From assembly GCA_937863215.1 (NCBI GenBank), contig CALMFQ010000409.1, positions 1-5,329 on the forward strand: DNA of 5,329 bases, read 5' to 3'. The notes under the pieces were generated by a model. The model ran no database searches. It was given only the letters and a program-made list of their open reading frames with translations, and had not been told where the DNA came from. This DNA is from an uncultured Pseudomonadota bacterium (GTDB taxonomy: Bacteria; Pseudomonadota; Gammaproteobacteria; Burkholderiales; SCOH01). Numbering within the stretch: the first letter of the stretch is position 1; every line of letters begins with the position of its first letter. Below, piece after piece: positions 1 through 5,306 of the stretch. A program made the position numbers and the translations under genes.

Positions 1-60
1 CGTCGCCGCAACCCGGGTTTCGTTGGCCGCGATTTCCGCTGGAATACCAATTTGCTGCAT
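1..60 (-). CDS. pntA: NAD(P) transhydrogenase subunit alpha, N-terminal fragment (runs off window edge)
   Basis: Only the first 20 codons are present, because the gene continues past base 1. The translation begins MQQIGIPAEIAANETRVAAT, which matches the conserved PntA start (IGIP.E...NETRVAATP), the first beta strand of the NAD(H)-binding domain. The family is the proton-translocating transhydrogenase, which uses the proton gradient to move hydride between NADH and NADP in the inner membrane. The start is supported by an AGGA at 68-71, seven bases before the ATG. It lies 78 bases downstream of the ferredoxin-reductase-like gene on the same strand and is probably cotranscribed with it, although a hairpin lies in the gap. 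Alanine dehydrogenase shares this fold and a similar N-terminus (typically NE.RVALTP), but the ETRVAAT form favours PntA. The full domain structure and any pntB partner cannot be seen here. Confidence 0.8.
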   Translation of the reverse strand, partial: MQQIGIPAEIAANETRVAAT

Positions 61-97
61 GTATTTATCCTGACACGTTGATAACGTCCCGCAAGAC

Positions 98-132
98 GGT
101 GTGCCAATCGACCGCCCGCCGATTGGCGCACC
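98..132 (-). other. 13-bp intercistronic hairpin between the reductase gene and pntA
   Basis: The left arm at 98-110 (ggtgtgccaatcg) pairs with the right arm at 120-132 (cgattggcgcacc) across a 9-base loop. Twelve of 13 positions are Watson-Crick pairs. The odd one is C/A in minus-strand RNA and would be a G-U wobble in plus-strand RNA. The stem begins 6 bases after the reductase stop codon. On the transcribed strand it is followed by GTCTTGCGGG, with no U-tract, so it is a poor fit to an intrinsic terminator. A processing or mRNA-stabilising element, a partial attenuator or a REP-like element are the likelier readings. The structure is seen in the sequence; the role is inferred. Confidence 0.6.
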
Positions 133-138
133 ACAGAC

Positions 139-1302
139 TTACAGCAGGATTTCGATATCCTGCAGCGGAAATGCCACGCACGAGTGAATCCAGCCGAAAT
201 CGCGGTCGGATTGACGCAGCTTGGCCTCGGGCGGGTTGAATACCGTTCCCGCTACCAGCTTTACCCGACACAGGCTGCACTCGCCCGAGCGGCAGGCGTT
301 TTCTGCCGCGTAGCCGTTACGCTCCAGGCTGTTCAGTAACGGCTCTCCGGCCTTGGCACGGAAGCTGCCTTTGCCCTGCACGGTAATCGTTACCTCATGC
401 TGCGGGTTGACCGCCGCCGGCCAGTGCGGGAGGCAATGCGGATTTTTCGGCGCGCCATTGGCTTCAACCCGGATACGCCGCCGCGGCACACCCAGCTCGG
501 CCAGTTGTGCCAGGCAGTTGTCGTTGAACGGTGTCGGTCCGCAAATGTAGTACATCTTGCTTGCCAGATCGCCCCTCACGACTTCACGGATCAAATCGGC
601 GGAAACATGGCCGAAGCGACCGACAAAATCCGCCGTGGGCCGCGAGATCAACTCGGTCAGGGTCAAGTTGCTGTGCAAGGACGCCAGATCGCGCAGCTCA
701 TGCTGGAAAATCACGTCATTCTCGTAGCTGTTGCCATAAATCACATCGAAATGCCAGGGCATGTCGCGATCGAGCATGTCGAGCAGCATGCTGCGTGCCG
801 GCACAATGCCGGAGCCGCCGGCGAGGAACACCAGTTGCGTGCCGTGAAACAAAGGATTGTGAAAAAAAGTGCCCATCGGCCCGCTGGTCTGCAATGTTTG
901 CCCGACGGCAATGTTGTCCAGCAGATGGTGGCTGACAAAGCCTTGATGTGCCCGTTTTACCGTGATGTCGTAATAATGCTGCCGTAGCGGCGATGAGGAT
1001 ATGGCATAGGGGCGGGCTGTTTCGGTGCCGTCGATATCAACGTAGACATTGAGATACTGTCCTGCCTGGAACGGCGGCAGGGAGCCCGCTGCGGAAATCA
1101 GGCGCAAACTCCTGGTGGTCGGCGTTTCATCGATTATTTCCGCCACGCGCAACATCAGCCGCTTGGGGTGCAGGCTGTTGACCGTATTGGCGACACTATG
1201 GCGGAGTTCGCTGAAATCGCTGCCGCTGTTTTCCAGCAATTGCTTGCGGGCGCAGGCATCCTGGTAACCCGCGACCAGATTGAGAATATTGGCTTCAGAC
1301 AT
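139..1302 (-). CDS. NAD(P)H-dependent oxidoreductase with FAD, NAD and C-terminal 2Fe-2S ferredoxin domains
   Basis: This 387-residue protein has the FNR-like reductase plus plant-type ferredoxin layout of BenC/XylZ/Hcr-type electron-transfer components, but with the ferredoxin at the C-terminus. Residues 1-46 are a mostly helical extension not typical of the family. The FAD-binding barrel spans about 47-150, with RPYAISSS at 97-104. The NAD(P) domain has AGGSGIVPARSM at 161-172 and CGPTPF at 254-259. After a Pro-rich linker (about 284-302), the 2Fe-2S domain has all four cysteine ligands: C337, C342, C345 and C375. It should accept a hydride from NAD(P)H and release single electrons to a partner, probably in the cytoplasm. 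The start has a strong GGAGG six bases upstream. The gene overlaps the end of the upstream FAD oxidoreductase gene by 8 bases, implying coupled translation and a shared pathway. There is no signal peptide or membrane segment. The electron acceptor is unknown; the neighbouring flavoenzyme is the obvious candidate. Confidence 0.93.
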   Translation of the reverse strand: MSEANILNLVAGYQDACARKQLLENSGSDFSELRHSVANTVNSLHPKRLMLRVAEIIDETPTTRSLRLISAAGSLPPFQAGQYLNVYVDIDGTETARPYAISSSPLRQHYYDITVKRAHQGFVSHHLLDNIAVGQTLQTSGPMGTFFHNPLFHGTQLVFLAGGSGIVPARSMLLDMLDRDMPWHFDVIYGNSYENDVIFQHELRDLASLHSNLTLTELISRPTADFVGRFGHVSADLIREVVRGDLASKMYYICGPTPFNDNCLAQLAELGVPRRRIRVEANGAPKNPHCLPHWPAAVNPQHEVTITVQGKGSFRAKAGEPLLNSLERNGYAAENACRSGECSLCRVKLVAGTVFNPPEAKLRQSDRDFGWIHSCVAFPLQDIEILL

Positions 1303-2827
1303 GGCTTGCCTCCATTGATTGCAGATATTTCAGCGCGGCACGTGCAGTGCCTTCGCCGGACATATAGGCCGGCTGGAACCCGCCCATGCCGACCCAGCTG
1401 CCGGCACTGTAAAGCCCGGCAACGCCTTGCAGCCGCTCGCGGAACAATTCGTTGTCTTCGGTATTCTGTTTGAAGCCGTAGATCGCGCCGTCCGGGCTGT
1501 TGAGGTAACGCATCATGGTCAGCGGCGTGGCTACTTCCAGCTCTTCGATGTGCTCGCGGATTTTCGGGAATGTCGTTTCTATCAGCTGCAGCAGCAGCTC
1601 ACCCTGCTGGTATTTGGTCTGCAGGTAGTCCTCCGGCGGTACATTCCGCCACATTTCGCCGTAATGCAGCGCAACCAGCGATACCAGGCTTTTACCAGCC
1701 GGCACCAGTTTGGTATCGACGAAGTTGTAACAGGTCACCATGCCGAACAGCGGCTTTTCCATGCTGCTCATGCGCTGGTGAATGGCATCGTTATCCGTGG
1801 TGCTGCCGACAAAGGTGGAGGCCGTGGTAATGCCGGCTTCTTCCGGCGGGCAATCCAGCCCGACATAAATCACCAGTGCCGAGGTGCCCATGCGCCGCGA
1901 TTTGAAATCCTCGCGCACCGTCTGGGGTGGCTGCGCCATATCCAGCAGCTCGTTGTAGGTAATCAACGGGCTGGCATTGGAAATCACGCTATCGCAGGTA
2001 ACGGTTTCACCCGATTCCAGGCGCACGCCGACCACGCGCGAATCTTCGGTGAGGATTTTTTCCGCACCGCAATTGAAACGCACTTCGCCACCGGCACGCA
2101 TGAATGAGTCGATCAGTGCGCTGGACAAGGCCTGCGAGCCGCCACGGATATTCCACGGCTTGAAGGTGCAGTAGGCAAACAACATCGCCATCAGGTCGGC
2201 AAACGGCAGCTGGCTTGGCGGCACGCCGAGATAACACCAGTAGATGGCGATGGTCGAGATCAGTTTGGGATCGGCAAAAAACTCGTCCAACACCTCCTGC
2301 GCCGGACGCAGACCATAGGCCAGATACGTCGGGCAATTGGCCTGCAGCATGGCCGCATCGTTGGCGCGGCGGCAATGTGGCAGTTGCAGGAAATTCTCCA
2401 TGGTCAGTTTCGACGCCATGTCGAAGAAGCGCTCGATCGCTTCGCGCTCGGCCGGATAATCGTCCTGCAGCATGCGCATCATGCCTTTCCAGCTTGCCGG
2501 CAAGGTGGTATCGAGCTGGCCGGGAACCACCAGCCGATACAACTCGTGTTCCTGCACGAATTCCACCTTGTCCAGCACGCCCAGATCGCTGAACAGCTGG
2601 CGCATGATGAACGGCTGGGTGTCAGTGCCCAGGCCGCTGAGCTGGTGCAGTGCCACCTCGAATTCGTAATCGCCGCGAATGAACGACGTGGCGCAGCCAC
2701 CGGGGATATTGTGCCGCTCCAGCAGCAATGTCTTCCTGCCACTGCGTTGCAGCTTGGTGGCAGCGGTGAGGCCGCCGTTGCCGGCGCCGATCACCACTGC
2801 ATCGTAGTGTTGTATTGGATTGCCCAT
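1295..2827 (-). CDS. CrtI/retinol-saturase-like FAD-dependent oxidoreductase (COG1233 type)
   Basis: This 510-residue flavoprotein belongs to the phytoene desaturase/carotenoid isomerase/retinol saturase group. The N-terminal Rossmann motif is VVIGAGNGG at residues 11-19, with the ribose-binding acid at E37 (LLLERH). PGGCATSF at 42-49 and the following RGDYEFEVALHQLSG resemble the RetSat/CrtISO branch. RGGSQALSSALI at 228-239 and GGEVRF at 246-251 form the typical mid-protein FAD region. GLYSAGSWVGMGGFQPAYMSG at 471-491 is the C-terminal FAD-binding signature. Members desaturate, isomerise or saturate hydrophobic polyenes at the membrane face; the substrate here cannot be read from sequence. 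The ATG at 2827 is chosen because it sits just before the flavin motif and after GGTGGA. An in-frame ATG at 2896 would add 23 Arg/Tyr-rich residues but has no ribosome-binding site. The stop overlaps the next gene, an NAD(P)H:2Fe-2S reductase, which suggests that an electron donor is made with it. Other FAD amine-oxidase-fold enzymes are possible but fit less well. Confidence 0.9.
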   Translation of the reverse strand: MGNPIQHYDAVVIGAGNGGLTAATKLQRSGRKTLLLERHNIPGGCATSFIRGDYEFEVALHQLSGLGTDTQPFIMRQLFSDLGVLDKVEFVQEHELYRLVVPGQLDTTLPASWKGMMRMLQDDYPAEREAIERFFDMASKLTMENFLQLPHCRRANDAAMLQANCPTYLAYGLRPAQEVLDEFFADPKLISTIAIYWCYLGVPPSQLPFADLMAMLFAYCTFKPWNIRGGSQALSSALIDSFMRAGGEVRFNCGAEKILTEDSRVVGVRLESGETVTCDSVISNASPLITYNELLDMAQPPQTVREDFKSRRMGTSALVIYVGLDCPPEEAGITTASTFVGSTTDNDAIHQRMSSMEKPLFGMVTCYNFVDTKLVPAGKSLVSLVALHYGEMWRNVPPEDYLQTKYQQGELLLQLIETTFPKIREHIEELEVATPLTMMRYLNSPDGAIYGFKQNTEDNELFRERLQGVAGLYSAGSWVGMGGFQPAYMSGEGTARAALKYLQSMEASHV

Positions 2828-2906
2828 CTTTCCACCGTAAAGATTCAGGTAAAAATAATTCCGCAGTCGGCAACGCCGCACTACGGAAACCTTCATCGAA
2901 ACCGTG

Positions 2907-2935
2907 CCCGTACAGGCAATCCTGTCGATGACGGG
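2907..2935 (-). other. Leader hairpin upstream of the FAD oxidoreductase gene
   Basis: In minus-strand RNA, CCCGU (2935-2931) pairs with ACGGG (2911-2907), and ACAGG (2925-2921) pairs with CCUGU (2916-2912) around an AUUG loop. A five-base bulge, CAUCG, lies on the 5' side. All ten pairs are Watson-Crick. The element falls right at the expected transcription start of the promoter at 2940-2968, so it would cap the 5' end of the mRNA. There is no U-tract after it. The bulge bases plus one neighbour can instead pair with UCGAUG at 2899-2894, which holds the upstream in-frame ATG, so two mutually exclusive folds exist. The pairing is visible; a regulatory role is inferred. Confidence 0.45.
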
Positions 2936-2939
2936 ATCA

Positions 2940-2968
2940 AGCGTAAAAGCATTTCTTTACAGTGTCAA
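2940..2968 (-). promoter_or_regulatory. Putative sigma70 promoter for the redox operon
   Basis: A perfect -35 hexamer, TTGACA (2968-2963), is followed by a 17-bp spacer and a weak -10, TACGCT (2945-2940), matching the consensus at only three positions. Transcription would start near 2933, giving a leader of about 105 bases before the ATG at 2827. The region from about 3028 to 2897 is clearly more AT-rich than the flanking genes and has no convincing coding frame on either strand, as expected of a promoter region. The weak -10 together with several dyads suggests that the promoter is regulated. The spacer itself contains an inverted repeat, gtaaa (2943-2947) with tttac (2956-2960). Confidence 0.5.
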
Positions 2969-2969
2969 G
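2955..2969. promoter_or_regulatory. Operator-like dyad overlapping the -35 box
   Basis: The plus-strand sequence ctttaca-g-tgtcaag is a 15-bp near-perfect palindrome with 7-bp arms and one mismatch. It covers the whole putative -35 hexamer at 2968-2963, so a protein bound here would block RNA polymerase. The protein is unknown, and no regulator gene next to this operon is an obvious partner. It could arise by chance in an AT-rich promoter region. Confidence 0.35.
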
Positions 2970-2973
2970 ATAA

Positions 2974-2993
2974 GGTCAAGTCGATATTTGACC
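2974..2993. promoter_or_regulatory. Perfect inverted repeat GGTCAA-N8-TTGACC upstream of the -35 box
   Basis: The 6-bp arms at 2974-2979 and 2988-2993 are exact reverse complements separated by gtcgatat. The repeat lies five bases upstream of the TTGACA -35 box, a position typical of activator sites or of repressors that wrap the promoter. A further TTGAC copy occurs at 3016-3012 on the minus strand, and a palindrome agatatct lies at 3003-3010. The arm spacing does not match the FNR/CRP consensus. The binding family is not assigned. Confidence 0.4.
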
Positions 2994-3025
2994 GGGCAAA
3001 CGAGATATCTAGTCAAACAACTGAC

Positions 3026-3054
3026 GCATCAATTGCTGAAAATCAGGCTGATGC
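3026..3054 (-). terminator. Weak candidate terminator hairpin after the two-component unit
   Basis: Minus-strand RNA can pair GCAUCA (3054-3049) with UGAUGC (3031-3026), and inside that CUGA with UCAG around a UUU loop. An asymmetric internal loop (GC opposite CAAU) interrupts the stem. The sequence that follows, GTCAGTTGTTTGAC, is only modestly T-rich, so this is at best a weak terminator. It overlaps the last codons and the stop of the 60-codon reading frame. No better terminator is visible between the kinase gene and the redox operon promoter. Confidence 0.25.
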
Positions 3055-3211
3055 CCATCCTGAAGTACCTGTCATGTCCCGCCTGGTTGTAGCGGAGTGG
3101 GTATCGGGCTTGCCCGGCTTCGCCATTCACGTTGACGAAGGCAACCGCCCCGTCGTGGATACTTTGCTCTTTACGCAGGTAAGCACTGGCGCCATCTACG
3201 CCAATCACCAT
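3029..3211 (-). CDS. Hypothetical 60-residue protein, or 3' remnant of an outer-membrane protein gene
   Basis: The ATG at 3211 starts one base after the kinase stop (TAGCATG), and the frame runs 60 codons to TGA. I do not recognise the product. Codon use looks coding: third positions are mostly G or C, with common GGC, GCC, TAC, TTC and CTG codons. There is no signal peptide, and no clear ribosome-binding site; translation would depend on re-initiation after the kinase. The C-terminal segment RYFRMGISLIF alternates residue types like the last strand of an outer-membrane beta barrel, with a near-terminal Phe. The preceding text (GAVAFVNVNGEAGQARYPL) also reads like a strand-turn-strand piece. 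A remnant of a larger gene, replaced at its 5' end by the two-component unit, is as plausible as a genuine small gene. A chance open frame cannot be excluded. Confidence 0.4.
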   Translation of the reverse strand: MVIGVDGASAYLRKEQSIHDGAVAFVNVNGEAGQARYPLRYNQAGHDRYFRMGISLIFSN

Positions 3212-3212
3212 G

Positions 3213-4586
3213 CTATGCCGGCATCCGGACGACAAATGCCACCCCGCGTCCATGCAACCCTGTCTCAATCTGCACGCTGCCGCGCAGCCGTTGAACGGCC
3301 TGTTTGACGATGGCCAGACCCAGGCCGGTACCTGGAGCGTCTTGCGCAGTGCCGCGTACGAAGCGGTCGAAAATTCGCGCGCGTTCTGCTTCGGGTATGC
3401 CGGGACCGTCGTCTGCCACGGTGAGCGTGATGTGATCGGACTGATCCTGCAAGGTAACGGCAAGTTGCCCGCCCTCACGACCGTAACGCAACGCGTTGTC
3501 GAGCAGATTCATTACGATTGACTGCAGTGCGGTCGTGTCGGCTTCGAGGCTCAGGCTGTCGGGTGCGTCGAGCGACAATTCAATGCTGCGCTGCTGCGCC
3601 AGCGGCATGGCTTGTGCGAGCATGGTTTGTAGCAGGTGAGAGAGATCGATGCGTTGCCTGGGGGCGCCACTTGCGTCATCGAGCGACGCCAACGCCAATA
3701 GCTGCCGGGCCAGATGCGAGGCTCGGGCGATCGCGGATTCCAGCGCTCCTTCGGCCTGGTGGCGCTCGGCTTCGCTGGCCGCGCGAGCCAGTACGTGCGC
3801 TTGCGCCGAGATGACTGCCATCGGCGTGCGCAGTTCATGGGCGGCATCCTGAACGAAAGCGCGTTCGCGCTGCACCTTGCCGCGTAGCGTGGCAAGCAGC
3901 TCGTTGATGGTGGCAACAACCGGCTTCAGCTCGGCATATTTCATGTCGACGCTAAGTGGTGACAAGTCGTCTGCATGCCGCTGCGCCAGCCGTGCCGACA
4001 GTTGTCGCAGCGGACTCAGGCCCCGGCGTACCGCGAGCCAGACCGGAAACAGGACCACCGGAATGGCAATGAGCAGCGAGGGCAGGAGGTCGCTACCCAA
4101 TAACGACAAGGCCGATGTATCGCTCAGGCGCGGTTCGCCAAAGCGAAGTCGCCAAGGGCCTGCCGCTGCCTGTGTGACGCGAAAGTGCCGGCCATTGATC
4201 AGTTGCTCGCGCTGTCCGGTGGAAGGCGCGTCAAGTGTGGTGTGACCCAGTTCGGGAGTGGCGTAGATGCGCTCACCGGCTTTGCTGACCAGTTCGATCA
4301 GCAGGATGCCCTCGAGCCTGTTTTGCTTGCGTGCCATATCGGACTGACGCTGGATGGTTTGTAGCACGACGACGGCGTCGTGCGAGGCGGTGATCGGTTC
4401 CAGCGATGCGCCGACCACTTGCACCGCCTTTACCAGCGCCGAGTCTGGCCCCGGTGAAAATTCGCGGCGGAATTCCAGGTAGTTTTGCGCCAGCAACACC
4501 ACCCCAACCAGCGCCACGGCCAGCAGCAGCGAGCCCACCACGCGGCGCGTCAGGCTGGGCTGTAACCATAGGTGTGCGCGCGACAT
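3213..4586 (-). CDS. Two-component sensor histidine kinase (QseC/PmrB/TctE-like)
   Basis: This 457-residue inner-membrane sensor kinase has a normal length for its class. A basic N-terminus leads into TM1 at about residues 15-35. A periplasmic sensor region of about 130 residues follows, then TM2 (about 166-187) and a HAMP-like linker (about 188-240). The H-box AAHELRTPM places the phospho-accepting histidine at H250. The ATP domain has its N-box (IVMNLLDNALRYG; N360, N364), G1 (DDGPGIP, 392-398), F-box (FDRFVRG, 406-412) and G2 (GTGLGLA, 419-425). All the catalytic motifs are intact, so it should autophosphorylate and pass phosphate to the regulator encoded just upstream. The start overlaps that gene's stop by one base (TGATG), with no strong Shine-Dalgarno, indicating coupled translation. 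The periplasmic part has no recognisable ligand motif, so the signal is unknown. No terminator directly follows. Confidence 0.95.
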   Translation of the reverse strand: MSRAHLWLQPSLTRRVVGSLLLAVALVGVVLLAQNYLEFRREFSPGPDSALVKAVQVVGASLEPITASHDAVVVLQTIQRQSDMARKQNRLEGILLIELVSKAGERIYATPELGHTTLDAPSTGQREQLINGRHFRVTQAAAGPWRLRFGEPRLSDTSALSLLGSDLLPSLLIAIPVVLFPVWLAVRRGLSPLRQLSARLAQRHADDLSPLSVDMKYAELKPVVATINELLATLRGKVQRERAFVQDAAHELRTPMAVISAQAHVLARAASEAERHQAEGALESAIARASHLARQLLALASLDDASGAPRQRIDLSHLLQTMLAQAMPLAQQRSIELSLDAPDSLSLEADTTALQSIVMNLLDNALRYGREGGQLAVTLQDQSDHITLTVADDGPGIPEAERARIFDRFVRGTAQDAPGTGLGLAIVKQAVQRLRGSVQIETGLHGRGVAFVVRMPA

Positions 4587-5245
4587 CAGACGACTTGCAG
4601 CATGTAGCCCACACCGCGCACCGTGTGGATCAGCGGCGCACCAAGTTTGCGCCGCAGGTTGGACATATGCACTTCGATAGCACCGAAATCCAGCGGGTTG
4701 CCAAGCGGCTCCAGCCTTTGCGCGATCTGCGCCTTGGCTACGACCACGCCTGGCTCGCGGGCAAGTTCGAGCAGCAAGCGGAATTCGCGCGGCGATAATT
4801 CCAGCACAGCGCCATCAAGTCGTGCCACGTAGCGCCGGGGTTCAATCTCCAGACGACCGAGGGTCCAGATATCGTTGGCCTGCTGCGCGGTGCGGCGCAA
4901 TACCGCCCGGATACGCGATACCAGTTCGGGTGTCGCAAACGGCTTGATCACGAAGTCATCCGCGCCGCCGTCCAGCCCGTTCAAGCGGTCTTCAAGTGCA
5001 GTCCGTGCCGTGATCACGATGATGGGTAGCGTCACGCCGGTGCGGCGCCAGCGCTTCAGCAGCTCGAGCCCCTCGCCATCAGGCAGGGTAAGGTCGAGGA
5101 GCACGCAGTCGAATGTCGTGTCATGGAACGAACGCGGTGCGTCTGCGCAACGGCGTAGCCATTCGGTGCTGATGCCTTCGATCTTCAGCGCTTGCTGTAA
5201 GGCGCGGCCGAGATCGAGGTCGTCTTCAATGATGAGCAGGTGCAT
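4586..5245 (-). CDS. OmpR/PhoB-family response regulator (QseB/PmrA-like)
   Basis: This 219-residue DNA-binding response regulator is full length. The receiver domain (about 1-115) has the acidic pair D8/D9, phospho-acceptor D51 (LLDLTLPDGEG), switch T79 and K101 (IKPF). The winged-helix effector domain (about 125-219) includes SPREFRLLLEL at 151-161. Its recognition helix is near IEVHMSNLRRKL (190-201), and RGVGYML at 210-216 forms the wing. Phosphorylated by the kinase encoded just downstream, it should bind paired direct repeats as a head-to-tail dimer. The ATG at 5245 is fixed by the standard family start (MHLLIIEDD). No Shine-Dalgarno is visible before it, and the likely -10 box ends only seven bases upstream, so the mRNA may be leaderless. 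A CTTTAG-N5-CTTAAG repeat lies upstream, suggesting autoregulation. The sequence alone does not tell QseB, PmrA and TctD types apart. Confidence 0.95.
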   Translation of the reverse strand: MHLLIIEDDLDLGRALQQALKIEGISTEWLRRCADAPRSFHDTTFDCVLLDLTLPDGEGLELLKRWRRTGVTLPIIVITARTALEDRLNGLDGGADDFVIKPFATPELVSRIRAVLRRTAQQANDIWTLGRLEIEPRRYVARLDGAVLELSPREFRLLLELAREPGVVVAKAQIAQRLEPLGNPLDFGAIEVHMSNLRRKLGAPLIHTVRGVGYMLQVV

Positions 5246-5252
5246 GGCAAGT

Positions 5253-5258
5253 ATTGTA
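5253..5258 (-). promoter_or_regulatory. -10 box (TACAAT) of the two-component operon
   Basis: TACAAT matches the sigma70 -10 consensus at five of six positions. No good -35 hexamer is found 16-18 bp upstream (CTTCGC, GCTTCG or AGCTTC), which is usual for promoters that depend on an activator of the PhoB/OmpR class. Transcription would start within a base or two of the regulator ATG at 5245. Confidence 0.5.
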
Positions 5259-5269
5259 TGGCGACGTTG

Positions 5270-5286
5270 CTTAAGCGAAGCTAAAG
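5270..5286 (-). promoter_or_regulatory. PmrA/QseB-like response regulator box CTTTAG-N5-CTTAAG
   Basis: On the minus strand, CTTTAG (5286-5281), five bases (CTTCG) and CTTAAG (5275-5270) form a direct repeat with an 11-bp period. This agrees with the known PmrA-type box (C/T)TTAA(T/G)-N5-(C/T)TTAA(T/G), with one mismatch in the first half-site. The second half-site ends 11 bp above the TACAAT -10, the usual geometry for class II activation by OmpR-family regulators. A further CTTAAG lies at 5306-5301. Binding by the adjacent regulator is inferred. Confidence 0.5.
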
Positions 5287-5300
5287 ATGGTACGCGGCGT

Positions 5301-5306
5301 CTTAAG
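5301..5306. promoter_or_regulatory. Additional CTTAAG half-site upstream of the regulator box
   Basis: This is a second exact copy of CTTAAG, separated by 14 bases from the CTTTAG half-site. Its start is 20 bp from that half-site and 31 bp from the other CTTAAG, about two and three helical turns, so it would lie on roughly the same face of the DNA. It may be an auxiliary half-site for the same regulator. The hexamer is its own reverse complement, so its direction is undefined. The remaining bases 5307-5329 show nothing recognisable. Confidence 0.3.

Noticed and set aside
397..987. 196-codon open frame on the plus strand
   Set aside because: It is antisense to the 2Fe-2S reductase gene; the residue pattern mirrors the sense codons and no motif is seen.
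1319..2107. 262-codon open frame on the plus strand
   Set aside because: It lies fully antisense to the CrtI-like gene, which has clear family motifs; the opposite frame has a biased composition and no domain.
2940..3028. Control of the redox operon by the adjacent two-component system
   Set aside because: No CTTAAG-type paired half-sites were found in the operon's promoter region, so adjacency alone does not support this link.
3105..3116. Palindrome cgggc-tt-gcccg as a terminator
   Set aside because: The loop is too short for the full stem, there is no U-tract, and it lies inside the 60-codon frame.
2375..3307. 310-codon open frame on the plus strand
   Set aside because: It runs antisense to the CrtI-like gene and across the promoter region. 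Its translation is low-complexity, Gln/His/Arg-rich and without recognisable motifs, as expected of an antisense shadow in a GC-rich gene.
3029..3478. 149-codon minus-strand frame overlapping the 3' end of the kinase gene
   Set aside because: The part above 3213 is an out-of-frame reading of the intact kinase ATP domain. Only the section from the ATG at 3211 is kept as a possible gene.
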